Part shown: piece after piece, positions 40,577-49,592 of the stretch | How the letters are laid out: each line of letters starts with the position of its first letter | Numbering within the stretch: the first letter of the stretch is position 1 | Assembly (NCBI GenBank): GCA_963590165.1 | Contig: CAVANO010000018.1 | Coordinates: forward strand, 1 to 64,000 | Length of the DNA: 64,000 bases | Source of the DNA: UBA11524 sp963590165 | Lineage (GTDB): Bacteria > Bacillota > Clostridia > Christensenellales > Aristaeellaceae | Direction: 5' to 3' | Program-made: the position numbers and the translations under genes | The notes under the pieces: model-generated | Seen by the model: only the letters and a program-made list of their open reading frames with translations | Database searches by the model: none | Told to the model about the DNA's origin: nothing

Positions 40577-42037
40577 TCAGCCGCCGAACATGCTCAGCAG
40601 AACGCCGGCAGCAATGGCAGAGCCGATGACGCCGGCAACGTTCGGACCCATGGCGTGCATCAGCAGGAAGTTTGCAGGATTGGCCTTCTGACCTTCACGC
40701 TGCGAAACACGCGCAGCCATCGGGACAGCGGACACACCGGCAGAACCAATCAGCGGGTTGATCTTGCCGCCGCTGATGACATTCATCAACTTGGCAAGCA
40801 GCACGCCGCCGGCAGTACCCATACCAAAGGCAACAACGCCCATCGCGATAATCTCAATCGTGCGGATCGTCAGGAAGGTGGAAGCGGTAGCCGTCGCCCC
40901 GACCGTGATGCCCAGGAAGATCGTGACGATGTTCATCAGCTCGTTCTGCATGGTCTTATTCAGACGTTCTGCAACGCCGCACTCCTTGACGAGGTTGCCC
41001 AGCATCAGTGCGCCGACCAGGGAAGCCGCAGACGGCAGCAGGAGCGCAACGAGAATGGTGACAACGATCGGGAACAGGATCTTCTGCGTCTTGGTGGCAG
41101 GCTTGAGCTGTTCCATGACGATTTTACGTTCCTTCTCGGTGGTCAGGGCGCGCATAATCGGCGGCTGGATGACAGGAACCAGTGCCATGTAGGAGTACGC
41201 CGCGACTGCAATCGGTCCAAGGAGATGCGGTGCAAGCTTACCGGTCAGCCAAATGGCCGTCGGGCCGTCAGCGCCGCCGATGATGCCGATAGCGCCCGAT
41301 TCAGCAGCCGAGAAGCCGAACACAGCATAAGCGAAGATAAACGTCATGAAGATACCCAGCTGCGCCGCCGCACCGAGCAGCAGCGTCTTGGGGTTGGAAA
41401 TCAGTGGACCGAAGTCGGTGCCTGCACCAACGCCCATAAAGATCAGGCAGGGATAAATGCCCAGCTTGACGCCCAGATACAGGTAGTCCAGCAAACCACC
41501 GGAAATCGTCTGACCTGCAGTCGCGAGCATCACGCCGTTGGCGGCATAAGCAGCGCCGTCGCTCAGGAACGCATCCTCCAGAATAACGGAGGCAGAATTG
41601 CCGTTCGCAGCAAACTGCGCCAGGATATCAGCATACGGCACAAGCGTCGAAGCGCTGTCAACGGTCACGGAGTTCACGAAGTGACCGATCACCGTGCTGT
41701 TGGCATCCAGAATCTGACCGGCGGCATTGACCATGTACAGCGCCGAATCAACAAAGTTGTTGCCGTCAATCAGCACAGCACCGCCGAACAGCGCCCAGTT
41801 GACATGTCCGCCGGCAAACAGCTCCTCATGGAACATGTCGCTGCCCAGCAGGTTCGTCAGCAGCATACCGAACGCGATCGGCAGGAGCAGCAGCGGCTCA
41901 AACTGCTTGACGATTGCCAGATACAGCAGCACACAGGCAATGCCGACCATGATGAGCGCGAGCGGATTGGTAATATACTGATAAATACCGGATGTCGTGA
42001 CGAGGCCCATGAGGGTTTCGCCCACATTAATTCCCAT
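40577..42037 (-). CDS. oadB: Sodium-translocating decarboxylase beta subunit (OadB/MmdB family)
   Basis: A 486-residue integral membrane protein with about nine or more predicted helices. GGADGPTAIWLTGKLAPHLLG, GSAGVSAVPMAARVSQ and MHAMGPNVAGVIGSAIAAG carry the conserved Asp and Asn-containing sodium-site segments of OadB/MmdB. It decarboxylates carboxybiotin and pumps sodium ions outward. Residues about 70-190 include a hydrophilic insertion (FHEELFAGGHVNW, DANSTVIGHFVNSV) that is longer than in the classical Klebsiella OadB of about 433 residues. Confidence 0.93.
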   Translation of the reverse strand: MGINVGETLMGLVTTSGIYQYITNPLALIMVGIACVLLYLAIVKQFEPLLLLPIAFGMLLTNLLGSDMFHEELFAGGHVNWALFGGAVLIDGNNFVDSALYMVNAAGQILDANSTVIGHFVNSVTVDSASTLVPYADILAQFAANGNSASVILEDAFLSDGAAYAANGVMLATAGQTISGGLLDYLYLGVKLGIYPCLIFMGVGAGTDFGPLISNPKTLLLGAAAQLGIFMTFIFAYAVFGFSAAESGAIGIIGGADGPTAIWLTGKLAPHLLGPIAVAAYSYMALVPVIQPPIMRALTTEKERKIVMEQLKPATKTQKILFPIVVTILVALLLPSAASLVGALMLGNLVKECGVAERLNKTMQNELMNIVTIFLGITVGATATASTFLTIRTIEIIAMGVVAFGMGTAGGVLLAKLMNVISGGKINPLIGSAGVSAVPMAARVSQREGQKANPANFLLMHAMGPNVAGVIGSAIAAGVLLSMFGG

Positions 42038-42074
42038 GATATCAGCTCACTTTCCTTCAGGATCTCGCGGACAA

Positions 42075-42452
42075 TTACGCCAGCACAACCAGCGTCGCAC
42101 CGGCTTCAACCGTTGCGCCCTTGGTCACAGCCACCTGCACAACCTTGCCGTCCTTGGGAGCCGGGATTTCGTTTTCCATCTTCATAGCTTCCAGCACGCA
42201 CACAACCGTGCCAGCCTTGATGACATCGCCAACCTTGACCTTAACATCAAGAATGTTGCCGGGCATCGGAGAGGTCACTGCCTCGCCTGCGACAGGAGCA
42301 GCCGCCTTGGGAGCAGCAGCCTTCGGAGCAGCAGGAGCCGCCGCAACGGGCGCAGCCGCACGAACAGGGGCAGCCGCAGCAGTAGCAGCGCCGACTTCCT
42401 CAACATCCACCACGTAGGTCTGACCATTGACAGTAATATTGAAGGTACGCAT
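42075..42452 (-). CDS. Biotin carboxyl carrier protein
   Basis: A 125-residue biotinyl protein. The C-terminal lipoyl/biotinyl fold has VTSPMPGNILDVKVKVGDVI and the biotinylation site EAMKMENEI. An Ala/Pro-rich flexible linker (about residues 20-55) separates it from an N-terminal about 20-residue segment (RTFNITVNGQTYVVDVEEV). It shuttles CO2 between the carboxyltransferases and the OadB pump. GGAGG lies upstream. It corresponds to MmdC / transcarboxylase 1.3S. Confidence 0.95.
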   Translation of the reverse strand: MRTFNITVNGQTYVVDVEEVGAATAAAAPVRAAAPVAAAPAAPKAAAPKAAAPVAGEAVTSPMPGNILDVKVKVGDVIKAGTVVCVLEAMKMENEIPAPKDGKVVQVAVTKGATVEAGATLVVLA

Positions 42453-42508
42453 GAATGGATTCCTCCTAATTCAAATTCGTCAAATTATTGATTGTTTCAG
42501 TTGATGAT

Positions 42509-42865
42509 TCAGAAGCGGCTGTAGACCTGCTCCTCGCGGCCGGCCTTCTGCCAGGCTGGCGCATTCGATACGCGGCGGACGCGGCGGACTGTGAAGGCGC
42601 TGCCATCCTCCATCATCATCGCGACGGCGGCGGAAATCACAGCGATCAGCTCGCTGTCATCCGTCACAGGCACCTCTTCCACTGCCGGCGCTGCAGGAGC
42701 AGCCTCAGCAGACTTCGCAGGCGCTGCCTTCTTCTTGCCCAGGTTGGCAGTGGCTTTTTCCATCACCTTGATCAGCGCGATCAGGATAACCAGACCAAAG
42801 AAAACGGTTACCATGCCGATCAGCGTCACAATCAGGCCAAAGCCCAGATTATTCAAAAAGCCCAT
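42509..42865 (-). CDS. oadG: Small membrane subunit (OadG/MmdD-like)
   Basis: A 118-residue protein: one membrane helix at about residues 6-32 (LGFGLIVTLIGMVTVFFGLVILIALIKV), an Ala/Pro-rich linker, and a C-terminal segment ELIAVISAAVAMMMEDGSAF with a basic VRRVRRVSNAPAWQKAGREE end. This is the OadG gamma-chain pattern that anchors the carboxyltransferase to the OadB pump. It is 22 bp after the first gene of the operon. Confidence 0.88.
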   Translation of the reverse strand: MGFLNNLGFGLIVTLIGMVTVFFGLVILIALIKVMEKATANLGKKKAAPAKSAEAAPAAPAVEEVPVTDDSELIAVISAAVAMMMEDGSAFTVRRVRRVSNAPAWQKAGREEQVYSRF

Positions 42866-42887
42866 AATAACACGTTCCTTTCCTCAA

Positions 42888-44369
42888 TTAAAGCGGCAGA
42901 TTGCCATGCTTCTTCGGGGGATTGGATTCGCGCTTCGAGGCGAGCATCTCCAGCGCCGCAATCGCAAGCTTGCGGGTTTCCGCAGGATCAACCACGTCAT
43001 CGACCATGCCGGCAGCTGCAGCAGCGACACCGTCCGCCACATCCGCAGCGAACTTCTCCTGCAGTGCCGCGCGGCTTTCAAGGGCGGGCTTCTTGTCTTT
43101 CTTCAGTTCATCAGCGTAGAGCACCTGCACAGCCGCTTCAGGCGTCAGGGCAGAAATCACGCTTCCCGGCCATGCATAGGTCACGTCAGCGCTGCTCTTT
43201 CCACCCATTGCGACATACGCCTGACCAATAGCATTGCCCATCACAACAGACACCTTTGCAGTCGTTGCCTCGGCATACGCATACAGCAGTTGAGTCGTTG
43301 CCTTCATGACGCTGACCTGCTCATCCACAGCCGGAACTGCAACACCCTTGCTGTTGATCATCGACACAACAGGCAGGCTGTAGCAGTCGCACAGGCGAAT
43401 GAAGCGTGCAGCTTTGCTTGCAGACTGCGCCGTCAGCATGCCTTCATTGATCTTTGCGTTGCTGACAACCAGGCCGACCGGACGGCCGCCCAGACGCGTC
43501 AGCGCCACACGAATTTCCTTGCCGTAGTCCTTGTAGAGCTCGACATACGCGCCGCCGTCCGCCATTGCCGCCAGCACGCTGTCCGCATCGGCAGGATCAA
43601 GTTCCGGCAGAACACGGTTCATGTCATCCGTCTCGACGATTTCGGCATCCTCCGCGTTGCAGCCAGGCAGATAATCAAGCACCTGCACTGCCAGCGCGAT
43701 GGCTTCATCCTCGTCCTTCGCGGTCAGCGCGATACCGCCCTGAGCCGCCATCGTCTTTGCACCGCCAACGGCCTTCGCATTGACATCCTTACCAGACATG
43801 GCGCACATAACCTGCGGACCATATACCATCAGCTGACCGACGGTTTCCGCCTGAATGGTCACATCAGCCAGCTGCGCAATCATCGCCGCACCGCCGACCA
43901 CGGGACCCAGCACCAGTGCAACAACCGGCACAACGCCGCTGAGCTTCGCCAGACGCGTGAAAACAGACGCATAGGCATTCATGGCTTCAGCGCCCTCATC
44001 GATGCGGACACCAGCACTGTCGCACAGAGCCAGCACAGGTGCGCCGGTCTTCTGCGCCAAATCAAGCACCTTCGTGATCTTCTGCGCCTGCATCTTGCCC
44101 ATGGCACCGCCATGCACTGTGAAATCCTGTGCAAATACGTAAACCGGGCGATCCTGCACCGTGCCGTAACCGGTCACGACGCCGGCATAATCGCTCTTGC
44201 AGCTCAGCAGTGCATCCGTCTCCACGAAAGAGCCGGCATCGAGCAACTTGGCGACTCTCTCGCGGGCAGTCAGCTTTCCTGCTGTACGCTGCTTAGCAAT
44301 CCGTTCCGCGTCTCCCTGCAGAATGCTTTGCTTTTTGGCAAGCACCTGCTTCAGGTTCTGCTCACTCAT
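42888..44369 (-). CDS. mmdA: Acyl-CoA carboxyltransferase subunit (MmdA/PccB-like)
   Basis: A 493-residue carboxyltransferase of the propionyl-CoA carboxylase beta/methylmalonyl-CoA decarboxylase alpha/glutaconyl-CoA family. KLTARERVAKLLDAGSFVE, FTVHGGAMGKMQAQKITK, CDSAGVRIDEG, LGPVVGGAAM and GNAIGQAYVAM mark the two crotonase-like halves. The start is ATG 44369, with GGAGGGAG 8 nt upstream. First gene of mmdA-oadG-bccP-oadB-oadA. Its presence with an oxaloacetate-type carboxyltransferase implies either two substrates for one pump or a transcarboxylase-like exchange. The acyl-CoA substrate (methylmalonyl or malonyl) cannot be settled from sequence. Confidence 0.9.
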   Translation of the reverse strand: MSEQNLKQVLAKKQSILQGDAERIAKQRTAGKLTARERVAKLLDAGSFVETDALLSCKSDYAGVVTGYGTVQDRPVYVFAQDFTVHGGAMGKMQAQKITKVLDLAQKTGAPVLALCDSAGVRIDEGAEAMNAYASVFTRLAKLSGVVPVVALVLGPVVGGAAMIAQLADVTIQAETVGQLMVYGPQVMCAMSGKDVNAKAVGGAKTMAAQGGIALTAKDEDEAIALAVQVLDYLPGCNAEDAEIVETDDMNRVLPELDPADADSVLAAMADGGAYVELYKDYGKEIRVALTRLGGRPVGLVVSNAKINEGMLTAQSASKAARFIRLCDCYSLPVVSMINSKGVAVPAVDEQVSVMKATTQLLYAYAEATTAKVSVVMGNAIGQAYVAMGGKSSADVTYAWPGSVISALTPEAAVQVLYADELKKDKKPALESRAALQEKFAADVADGVAAAAAGMVDDVVDPAETRKLAIAALEMLASKRESNPPKKHGNLPL

Positions 44370-44547
44370 GATAATATCTCCCTCCATCGTTAAGGAATTC
44401 CACTTGCTTTGGGCTTAGAAAGCATAGGTTACAACTTTACCCGACTTCCCTTATTCTACATGTACCTCCTTATTTCCTGCTGCCAAAAATAATTTTGTAG
44501 ATTTTTTGTCATTCTTGTCTTTGATGGTCGCAAATTTTATCAAATCG

Positions 44548-44594
44548 AAAAAAGCCTCGCAGCACACTGTTTTCAGCGTACCGCGAGGTTCCTC
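44548..44594 (-). terminator. Terminator of dnaX
   Basis: On the minus strand CCTCGC (44588-44583) and GCGAGG (44560-44555) form an extended imperfect stem, followed by CTTTTTTCG. The remaining gap to mmdA (44370-44547) holds an AAGGAGGT site followed by ATG-TAG (44471-44456). I see no convincing -35/-10 pair in it. Confidence 0.7.
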
Positions 44595-44607
44595 TTTTTA
44601 TGATGAT

Positions 44608-46230
44608 TCAGTCCTTAAGCTTCTCCTGAACGATGGTATTTGCCTTGCCGAACACATTTTCCAGTTCATTGACAAACGCTGCATCACCATCGTCCTGCTT
44701 CTTTTCTTCCGCATGCCCGATTGCCTCGAATCTGCATGCCATGCCCGATGCCTGCGTGAGCGCTTCGGTGATACTGCTCTGCTTCTTCTCATTATTAAAC
44801 AGGCCTACATAAAACTCCTGCCCTGCCGGTGCCTCCCAGCGATAAGTAGTACCGTTGCAACCGGCATACTTACCCATCGTGAGCATTGCGTATGTGCCCG
44901 GATCAGAGCGCTTGAGGAGATTCATGGCCTCCTTCCATGCATCCGCATCCGTCTTTCCGGTCGGTGTCATCACGGTCGGTGCTGCAGGACGATCCGGCTC
45001 CTTGCGGTTCTCCTGCGGCTTGACCGCTTTCTTCTGCGGCTGAGCAGGAGCGAATTCACCGCTCTTGAGCTTCTCCTGCAAGTCAGTCAGTTGCTTTTCC
45101 AGCGATTCAATCCGTTCATTCAGCGCCGCCGTATCCGCTTCTTCCGTCCGCAAGCAACTCTTGAGTGCTGCATTTTCCAGCACAATGCGCGGCGAGGATG
45201 ACCAGCGCAAATCCGTCTCAACATGCATGAACAACTCCAGCATCCGCATCAGCCGCGTTGTCGAAAGCTGTTCTGCCTGCTTTGCGTATTCCTGTGCATC
45301 CTCCTTCGTCAGGTCAAGCAACATAGTCAGGTCATCCGGACTGCACTTGGCAATCAGCAGCGACCGAAGGTGCTGACTGACATCCTTAGCGAACACCATC
45401 GGCTCACGTCCGGCTCGCATCAGCTCATCAATCATGCGCATCACGCCGGAGGCATCCTCTTTCGACAACGCCTCCGCAAATCGGAACAGAAAGCTGCGGT
45501 CGCTCGTACCGAGGACGCTGCGTACCAGTTCCTCCGTCACGTTTTCGGAGTAACCCAGGCACATATCCAGAATCGACAGTGCATCGCGCATGCCGCCCTC
45601 TGCCGCACGGGCAATCATCATCAGTGCGTTGTCCGTTGCCTGCGCATTTGCGCCATCGACTGCCTCGCGAAGACGTCCTGCAATCTGCCGTGCAGGAATG
45701 CGCCCGAAGTCAAAGCGCTGGCATCGGCTAAGGATGGTCGCAGGCAGCTTCTGCGGTTCGGTCGTTGCAAGGATGAACACGACATACGCCGGCGGCTCCT
45801 CGAGCGTCTTGAGCAGTGCATTGAACGCAGAGGTCGACAGCATGTGAACTTCGTCGATAATATAGACCTTTTTCTTGCCCTGCTGCGGCGGATATTTGAC
45901 GGTTTCGCGCAAGTCGCGGATTTCATCAACGCCGTTGTTGCTTGCCGCGTCGATCTCCATCACGTCCATCGATTCATCCGCCAATAGCCGCTTGCAGGAC
46001 TCGCACTCGCCGCATGGGTCACCGTTGACAGGATGCTCACAGTTGATGGCGCGCGCCAGAATTTTTGCGGTAGACGTTTTGCCTGTGCCGCGGCTGCCGC
46101 AGAACAGGTACGCATGCGCCACGCGTCCCGTCATCACTTGATTGCGCAGCGTCGAAATAACTGCCTCCTGTGCAACCATGCCGGAGAAGTTTTTCGGACG
46201 CCACTGCCTGTACAATGCCTGATATGCCAT
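44608..46230 (-). CDS. dnaX: DNA polymerase III subunits gamma and tau
   Basis: A 540-residue clamp-loader ATPase. It begins AYQALYRQWRPKNFSGMVAQ; Walker A GSRGTGKTSTAK; zinc-binding Cys cluster CEHPVNGDPCGECESC; DEVHMLSTSAFNALLKTLEE; sensor ATTEPQKLPATILSRCQRF. The Pro/Lys-rich linker (about residues 395-430) leads to a tau-like C-terminal domain. It loads the sliding clamp in replication. It is 25 bp after the DUF2500 gene. The usual partner genes (ybaB, recR) are not next to it here. Confidence 0.95.
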   Translation of the reverse strand: MAYQALYRQWRPKNFSGMVAQEAVISTLRNQVMTGRVAHAYLFCGSRGTGKTSTAKILARAINCEHPVNGDPCGECESCKRLLADESMDVMEIDAASNNGVDEIRDLRETVKYPPQQGKKKVYIIDEVHMLSTSAFNALLKTLEEPPAYVVFILATTEPQKLPATILSRCQRFDFGRIPARQIAGRLREAVDGANAQATDNALMMIARAAEGGMRDALSILDMCLGYSENVTEELVRSVLGTSDRSFLFRFAEALSKEDASGVMRMIDELMRAGREPMVFAKDVSQHLRSLLIAKCSPDDLTMLLDLTKEDAQEYAKQAEQLSTTRLMRMLELFMHVETDLRWSSSPRIVLENAALKSCLRTEEADTAALNERIESLEKQLTDLQEKLKSGEFAPAQPQKKAVKPQENRKEPDRPAAPTVMTPTGKTDADAWKEAMNLLKRSDPGTYAMLTMGKYAGCNGTTYRWEAPAGQEFYVGLFNNEKKQSSITEALTQASGMACRFEAIGHAEEKKQDDGDAAFVNELENVFGKANTIVQEKLKD

Positions 46231-46255
46231 AATTTTCTCCCGATTTCTCTTCCGC

Positions 46256-46603
46256 TCAGTTCATGCGCTTGAACACGACAAACTCATCGCCGCGCGTCAC
46301 GAGCACACCGTGGTCACCTTCCGCCGCCATTCCGTAATCTTCGCCGGAAACAGTCATTTCCATGCGGCTGCCATCCATCCTCTGAAAAGTCAGGTAATAC
46401 GTTGTCTTCGTAACGCCGTCCGCATTTTCCACCAGCGTCCGTTTGCCGGTCACATCGGCTTCGGCGCTGTCGAGCTGCTTCGGCGCGATATCCGCATCGA
46501 CATGAATCATGCTCATGACCTTCGCGACAATCATCAGCAGCACAATGGCGCCCAGCCCCATGCCGAGCATCTCAAGCACGGTATGCAGCATTCCCGAATC
46601 CAC
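46256..46603 (-). CDS. DUF2500 family membrane protein
   Basis: A 115-residue protein with one N-terminal membrane helix (about residues 13-33, MGLGAIVLLMIVAKVMSMI) and a beta-rich outer domain containing TTYYLTFQRMDGSRMEMTVS and EDYGMAAEGDHGVLVTRGDEF, the DUF2500 (YhhM-like) pattern. The start is GTG 46603, with AGGAGG upstream. Function unknown. It is two bases from the ComEA-like gene, so the two are translationally coupled. Confidence 0.85.
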   Translation of the reverse strand: MDSGMLHTVLEMLGMGLGAIVLLMIVAKVMSMIHVDADIAPKQLDSAEADVTGKRTLVENADGVTKTTYYLTFQRMDGSRMEMTVSGEDYGMAAEGDHGVLVTRGDEFVVFKRMN

Positions 46604-46605
46604 GC

Positions 46606-47142
46606 TTACTCCTCCTTCTCTTCAGACGTTTTCTTTTCTGCCTGAAGTACCTCGACAATGGCCGTCATTTTGCTTTGCCCGATGCCCTTGACACCAAGCA
46701 AATCCTCCGGATACACGAAATTCCCATGTTCCTCGCGGTACTCGATTATTCTTTCTGCAATCGTCGGACCCACGCCGGGCAGCGCATCGAGCGCCGCAGC
46801 ATCGCCCTGATTCACAACTGAATCCGGGGGAATCGTCCAAATCGGTTTCAAGGAAGCCTTCGCCGTTATTTCTGTCTCGGCTGTGTTTTGTGCTTTCGCT
46901 TCCGGTAGCATCGTCGGCACAGTCGTTCCTTCCGGCGGCAGCTGCGATGCGGTTTCTGCTGTCGGCTCAGGCGATATTTCCGGCACAATCGTCCGCTGTG
47001 CCGCCTGATAATAGACGGTCGGTGACGGCGTATACTGCTCCGTTCCGGCTGACCACAGGAAATGGATGACTGCAACAAACAGCGCAACCCAATAGAGCTT
47101 GAGCAGAATATCCCACACTCGTTTGAGCTTTTCGCGCCGCAT
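46606..47142 (-). CDS. ComEA-like membrane-anchored helix-hairpin-helix protein
   Basis: A 178-residue protein with one membrane helix (about residues 11-31), a long Pro/Thr/Glu-rich spacer (about 35-115), and a C-terminal double helix-hairpin-helix domain (ALDALPGVGPTIAERIIEYR, LLGVKGIGQSKMTAI). ComEA is the DNA receptor of natural transformation; a SLBB domain, present in many ComEA, is not evident here. The start is ATG 47142, with GGGGAGG 6 nt upstream; an earlier ATG at 47163 lacks a site. No comEC is seen nearby, so a competence role is unproven. Confidence 0.8.
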   Translation of the reverse strand: MRREKLKRVWDILLKLYWVALFVAVIHFLWSAGTEQYTPSPTVYYQAAQRTIVPEISPEPTAETASQLPPEGTTVPTMLPEAKAQNTAETEITAKASLKPIWTIPPDSVVNQGDAAALDALPGVGPTIAERIIEYREEHGNFVYPEDLLGVKGIGQSKMTAIVEVLQAEKKTSEEKEE

Positions 47143-47162
47143 GCCGCGCCTCCCCTTTCGCA

Positions 47163-48815
47163 TTAGTTGTACTCAACCGTTTCCTGATAGGCCTTATAGG
47201 TCGATGTGCACAGCAGCTTGCGGTCGATTTCTACGCCGTTCTGGTACCAGATCTGGTAGGTTTCGACAACGTAACCTGTGCGCTTCTTGACGGTCGTCTC
47301 CTGCGTGCCGGCAGGAAGGCTCGTGTTCTGAACATACTTGATTTCGTCCGACGGCTCAATCGTCTTGGTGACCGTGCTTTCCAAATCAATTGTGATACCG
47401 TCTTCCAGCAACATGCCGTAGATTTCAACCGTGCACTTCTTGTTCGAATACTTCGCCACGATGAAAATCGGCCATTCGGTGTTGTTCTTGAACTTAAAGT
47501 CGAGGTTCGGCCAGTTGACTGTTGCATCCATGCCCTTGGGCACATAGCTGCTCGGCCAGGCATGCGGACTGCGGTAAACGATTTCGAGGTTTGCACGCGC
47601 CACGGCATTGAAGAGCGTCGAACTCGTCTGGCATACGCCGCCGCCCACTTCCGGTACACTCTGTCCGCCGGAAATGGCCGTAGCCTCCTTGTAACCCTTT
47701 TCCGCCGTGCGCTGACCCGTTGCGGAATTGAAGGAGAATGTCTCCCCCGGTGCCACCTTGATGCCGTTAATCGCTTCGCAGGAGAGCTGGATATTCGTGT
47801 TTCGATTAGCGTTGCTTGTCGTGTTCGTGGTGTAGGACGAGATTTTACCGAACTTGCCCACAATCTGAGAGGTTGTTACGTCCGCCAGCACCGTTTCGGA
47901 ATACAGCGTCAGCGAAGCCGTATAGTGTCCGGCATCAAGGTAGCTAATCAATGTCTGATACACTTCATCCGCATCGAGATACGCGCCGGAAATGTCGCTG
48001 TTGAAGGTGAACTGCTTCGTATTTGCATCGAAAGACTCAACCGTCGCGTTTACCGGTGAGCAGGTCACATCCGCCGCGATATTCTCGGCAATCTGCCGCA
48101 CAGTTTCATGGTCATAGGTGATTTCTGTCTGAAGCGCAAGCGGCTGACTGCTCAGCGACCGAATCGATGCGACGCGTTCGCTCAGCGGTGTCCTGCCCGT
48201 GCCGCGGATGGCGGTCGTATTGCCGCGCCCTGCCGCATAAGCAATCTGCACAACTTCGCTGACATTGCGGTACAGCGGTACATCCGCACCGGTTATATCG
48301 TAACTGTACACATCAGCCTGCACGTGCAGATTGACGCTGCTGGTGTCCACGCTGCTCTTGCCAAGCGCTGCTTCCGCCTCTTCGCACGTCATGCCGCTGA
48401 CATCGATGCCATCAATCGAAACGCCCTGGAAAATGCGATCCGTGTTAACGAGCGCCGTTGCCTCGTTGAAGTTCTCAATGCGGCTCTCGTCATACTGAAT
48501 GATGCTGCCGTTGACAAAGGCAAGCGTCGGCAAACCAGACAACTTCATACCAAACATTTGCGGCGACGCAATCAGCAGCAGCACGAGGGTTCCGGCAAGT
48601 GACAGCATCGCAACCAGAAACCACACAAATGAATGCGAGCGGTTCTTCTTGCCTCTACGTCTGTTATTACTTGTTCTGCGGCGCTTCGTTGCAGCTGTTT
48701 TCCTCTTCGTGACGTTCTTGCCGCCAGAGGTCGATAACCGCCGCTGTTCTTCTTGAATCAGGCGTTCAGACCGGCCTTTCGGCTGACGCATTTTCGCCTG
48801 ATACGGATCACTCAT
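47163..48815 (-). CDS. VanW family cell-wall protein with G5-like C-terminus
   Basis: A 550-residue protein. A basic cytoplasmic tail (residues 1-60, KRKTAATKRRRTSNNRRRGK) and membrane helix (63-83) are followed by a peptidoglycan-binding-4-like domain (VSIDGIDVSGMTCEEAEAAL). The VanW domain (IKVAPGETFSFNSATGQRTA, SVPEVGGGVCQTSSTLFNAV, MDATVNWPNLDFKFKN) and a terminal G5-like stretch (TVKKRTGYVVETYQIWYQNG) complete it. It is anchored outside the membrane and probably acts on peptidoglycan; the enzymatic activity of VanW proteins is not established. The start is ATG 48815, with GGAGG upstream. Confidence 0.88.
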   Translation of the reverse strand: MSDPYQAKMRQPKGRSERLIQEEQRRLSTSGGKNVTKRKTAATKRRRTSNNRRRGKKNRSHSFVWFLVAMLSLAGTLVLLLIASPQMFGMKLSGLPTLAFVNGSIIQYDESRIENFNEATALVNTDRIFQGVSIDGIDVSGMTCEEAEAALGKSSVDTSSVNLHVQADVYSYDITGADVPLYRNVSEVVQIAYAAGRGNTTAIRGTGRTPLSERVASIRSLSSQPLALQTEITYDHETVRQIAENIAADVTCSPVNATVESFDANTKQFTFNSDISGAYLDADEVYQTLISYLDAGHYTASLTLYSETVLADVTTSQIVGKFGKISSYTTNTTSNANRNTNIQLSCEAINGIKVAPGETFSFNSATGQRTAEKGYKEATAISGGQSVPEVGGGVCQTSSTLFNAVARANLEIVYRSPHAWPSSYVPKGMDATVNWPNLDFKFKNNTEWPIFIVAKYSNKKCTVEIYGMLLEDGITIDLESTVTKTIEPSDEIKYVQNTSLPAGTQETTVKKRTGYVVETYQIWYQNGVEIDRKLLCTSTYKAYQETVEYN

Positions 48816-48888
48816 TCTGTTTCCTCCAAAATAACAGGGCAGCATCGCACGAAATTCTCCATGCGATGCGCCTTCGATTCCCTATGAA

Positions 48889-49527
48889 TCACTTCTGTTC
48901 TTCGCTGCGGTGCGCCATATGGTACGTCAGCGTCTGCAGGCTGTCCGTCAGGTGGACATTGACAACGAGCATGTCATCCGGATGCGTCAAATCGGTCGGT
49001 GCGAAATTCCAGACTGCGCGGATGCCGGACTGATACAGCCTGTCAAGGATTTCCTGTGCTGCGCGGCGTGGCGTCGCAAGCACAGCGATATCCGGTGTAT
49101 GCTCCGCCACAAATGATTCGAGCGCATCCATCGCGCAGACAGGAATCTCCCCCACCTTCGTGCCAACCTTTTCCGGGTCATTATCGAACATTGCCAGCGG
49201 AAGGAAACCTTCGCGCAGAAACGTCGGATATTTCGCAATTGCGCAGCCGATATTACCGGCACCGATAATAATTTCCGTATGCTCCCGGTCAAGACCGAGG
49301 ATTTCACCGATGTGCATCTTCAAATCAGACACATGATAACCATAACCCTGGCGTCCGAAACCGCCGAAGCAGTTGATATCCTGACGAATCTGCGAAGGCG
49401 TCAAATGCATTCTTTCGCCCAGCTCCTGCGATGAAATCTGCTCCACACCGGCGCTTTCCAGCTCCCGCAAATGACGATAATAGCCCGGCAAGCGGCGGAT
49501 CACCGCGTCCGATACATGTCCTGCCAT
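48889..49527 (-). CDS. rex: Redox-sensing transcriptional repressor Rex
   Basis: A 212-residue Rex: N-terminal winged helix (VIRRLPGYYRHLRELE, SQELGERMHLTPSQIRQDIN, FGRQGYGYHV) and a Rossmann NADH-binding domain (EIIIGAGNIGCAIAKY). It senses the NADH/NAD ratio and represses fermentation genes when NADH is low. The start is ATG 49527, with GGAGG upstream. A Rex-like site overlaps its own promoter. First gene of the rex-vanW-comEA-DUF2500-dnaX series. Confidence 0.95.
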   Translation of the reverse strand: MAGHVSDAVIRRLPGYYRHLRELESAGVEQISSQELGERMHLTPSQIRQDINCFGGFGRQGYGYHVSDLKMHIGEILGLDREHTEIIIGAGNIGCAIAKYPTFLREGFLPLAMFDNDPEKVGTKVGEIPVCAMDALESFVAEHTPDIAVLATPRRAAQEILDRLYQSGIRAVWNFAPTDLTHPDDMLVVNVHLTDSLQTLTYHMAHRSEEQK

Positions 49528-49566
49528 CCCTATTTCCTCCAGCTGCACCTGTATAAAACAAGCGCC

Positions 49567-49592
49567 ATTATACTCTGTTAAGAGTTTATCAA
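49567..49592 (-). promoter_or_regulatory. rex promoter -10 box with Rex-like operator
   Basis: On the minus strand TATAAT lies at 49572-49567. Just upstream is TTGATAAACTCTTAACAG (49592-49575), which matches the Rex consensus TTGTTAA-N4-TTAACAA at 12 of 14 arm positions. It occupies the -10/-35 spacer, so autorepression is inferred. Confidence 0.6.
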
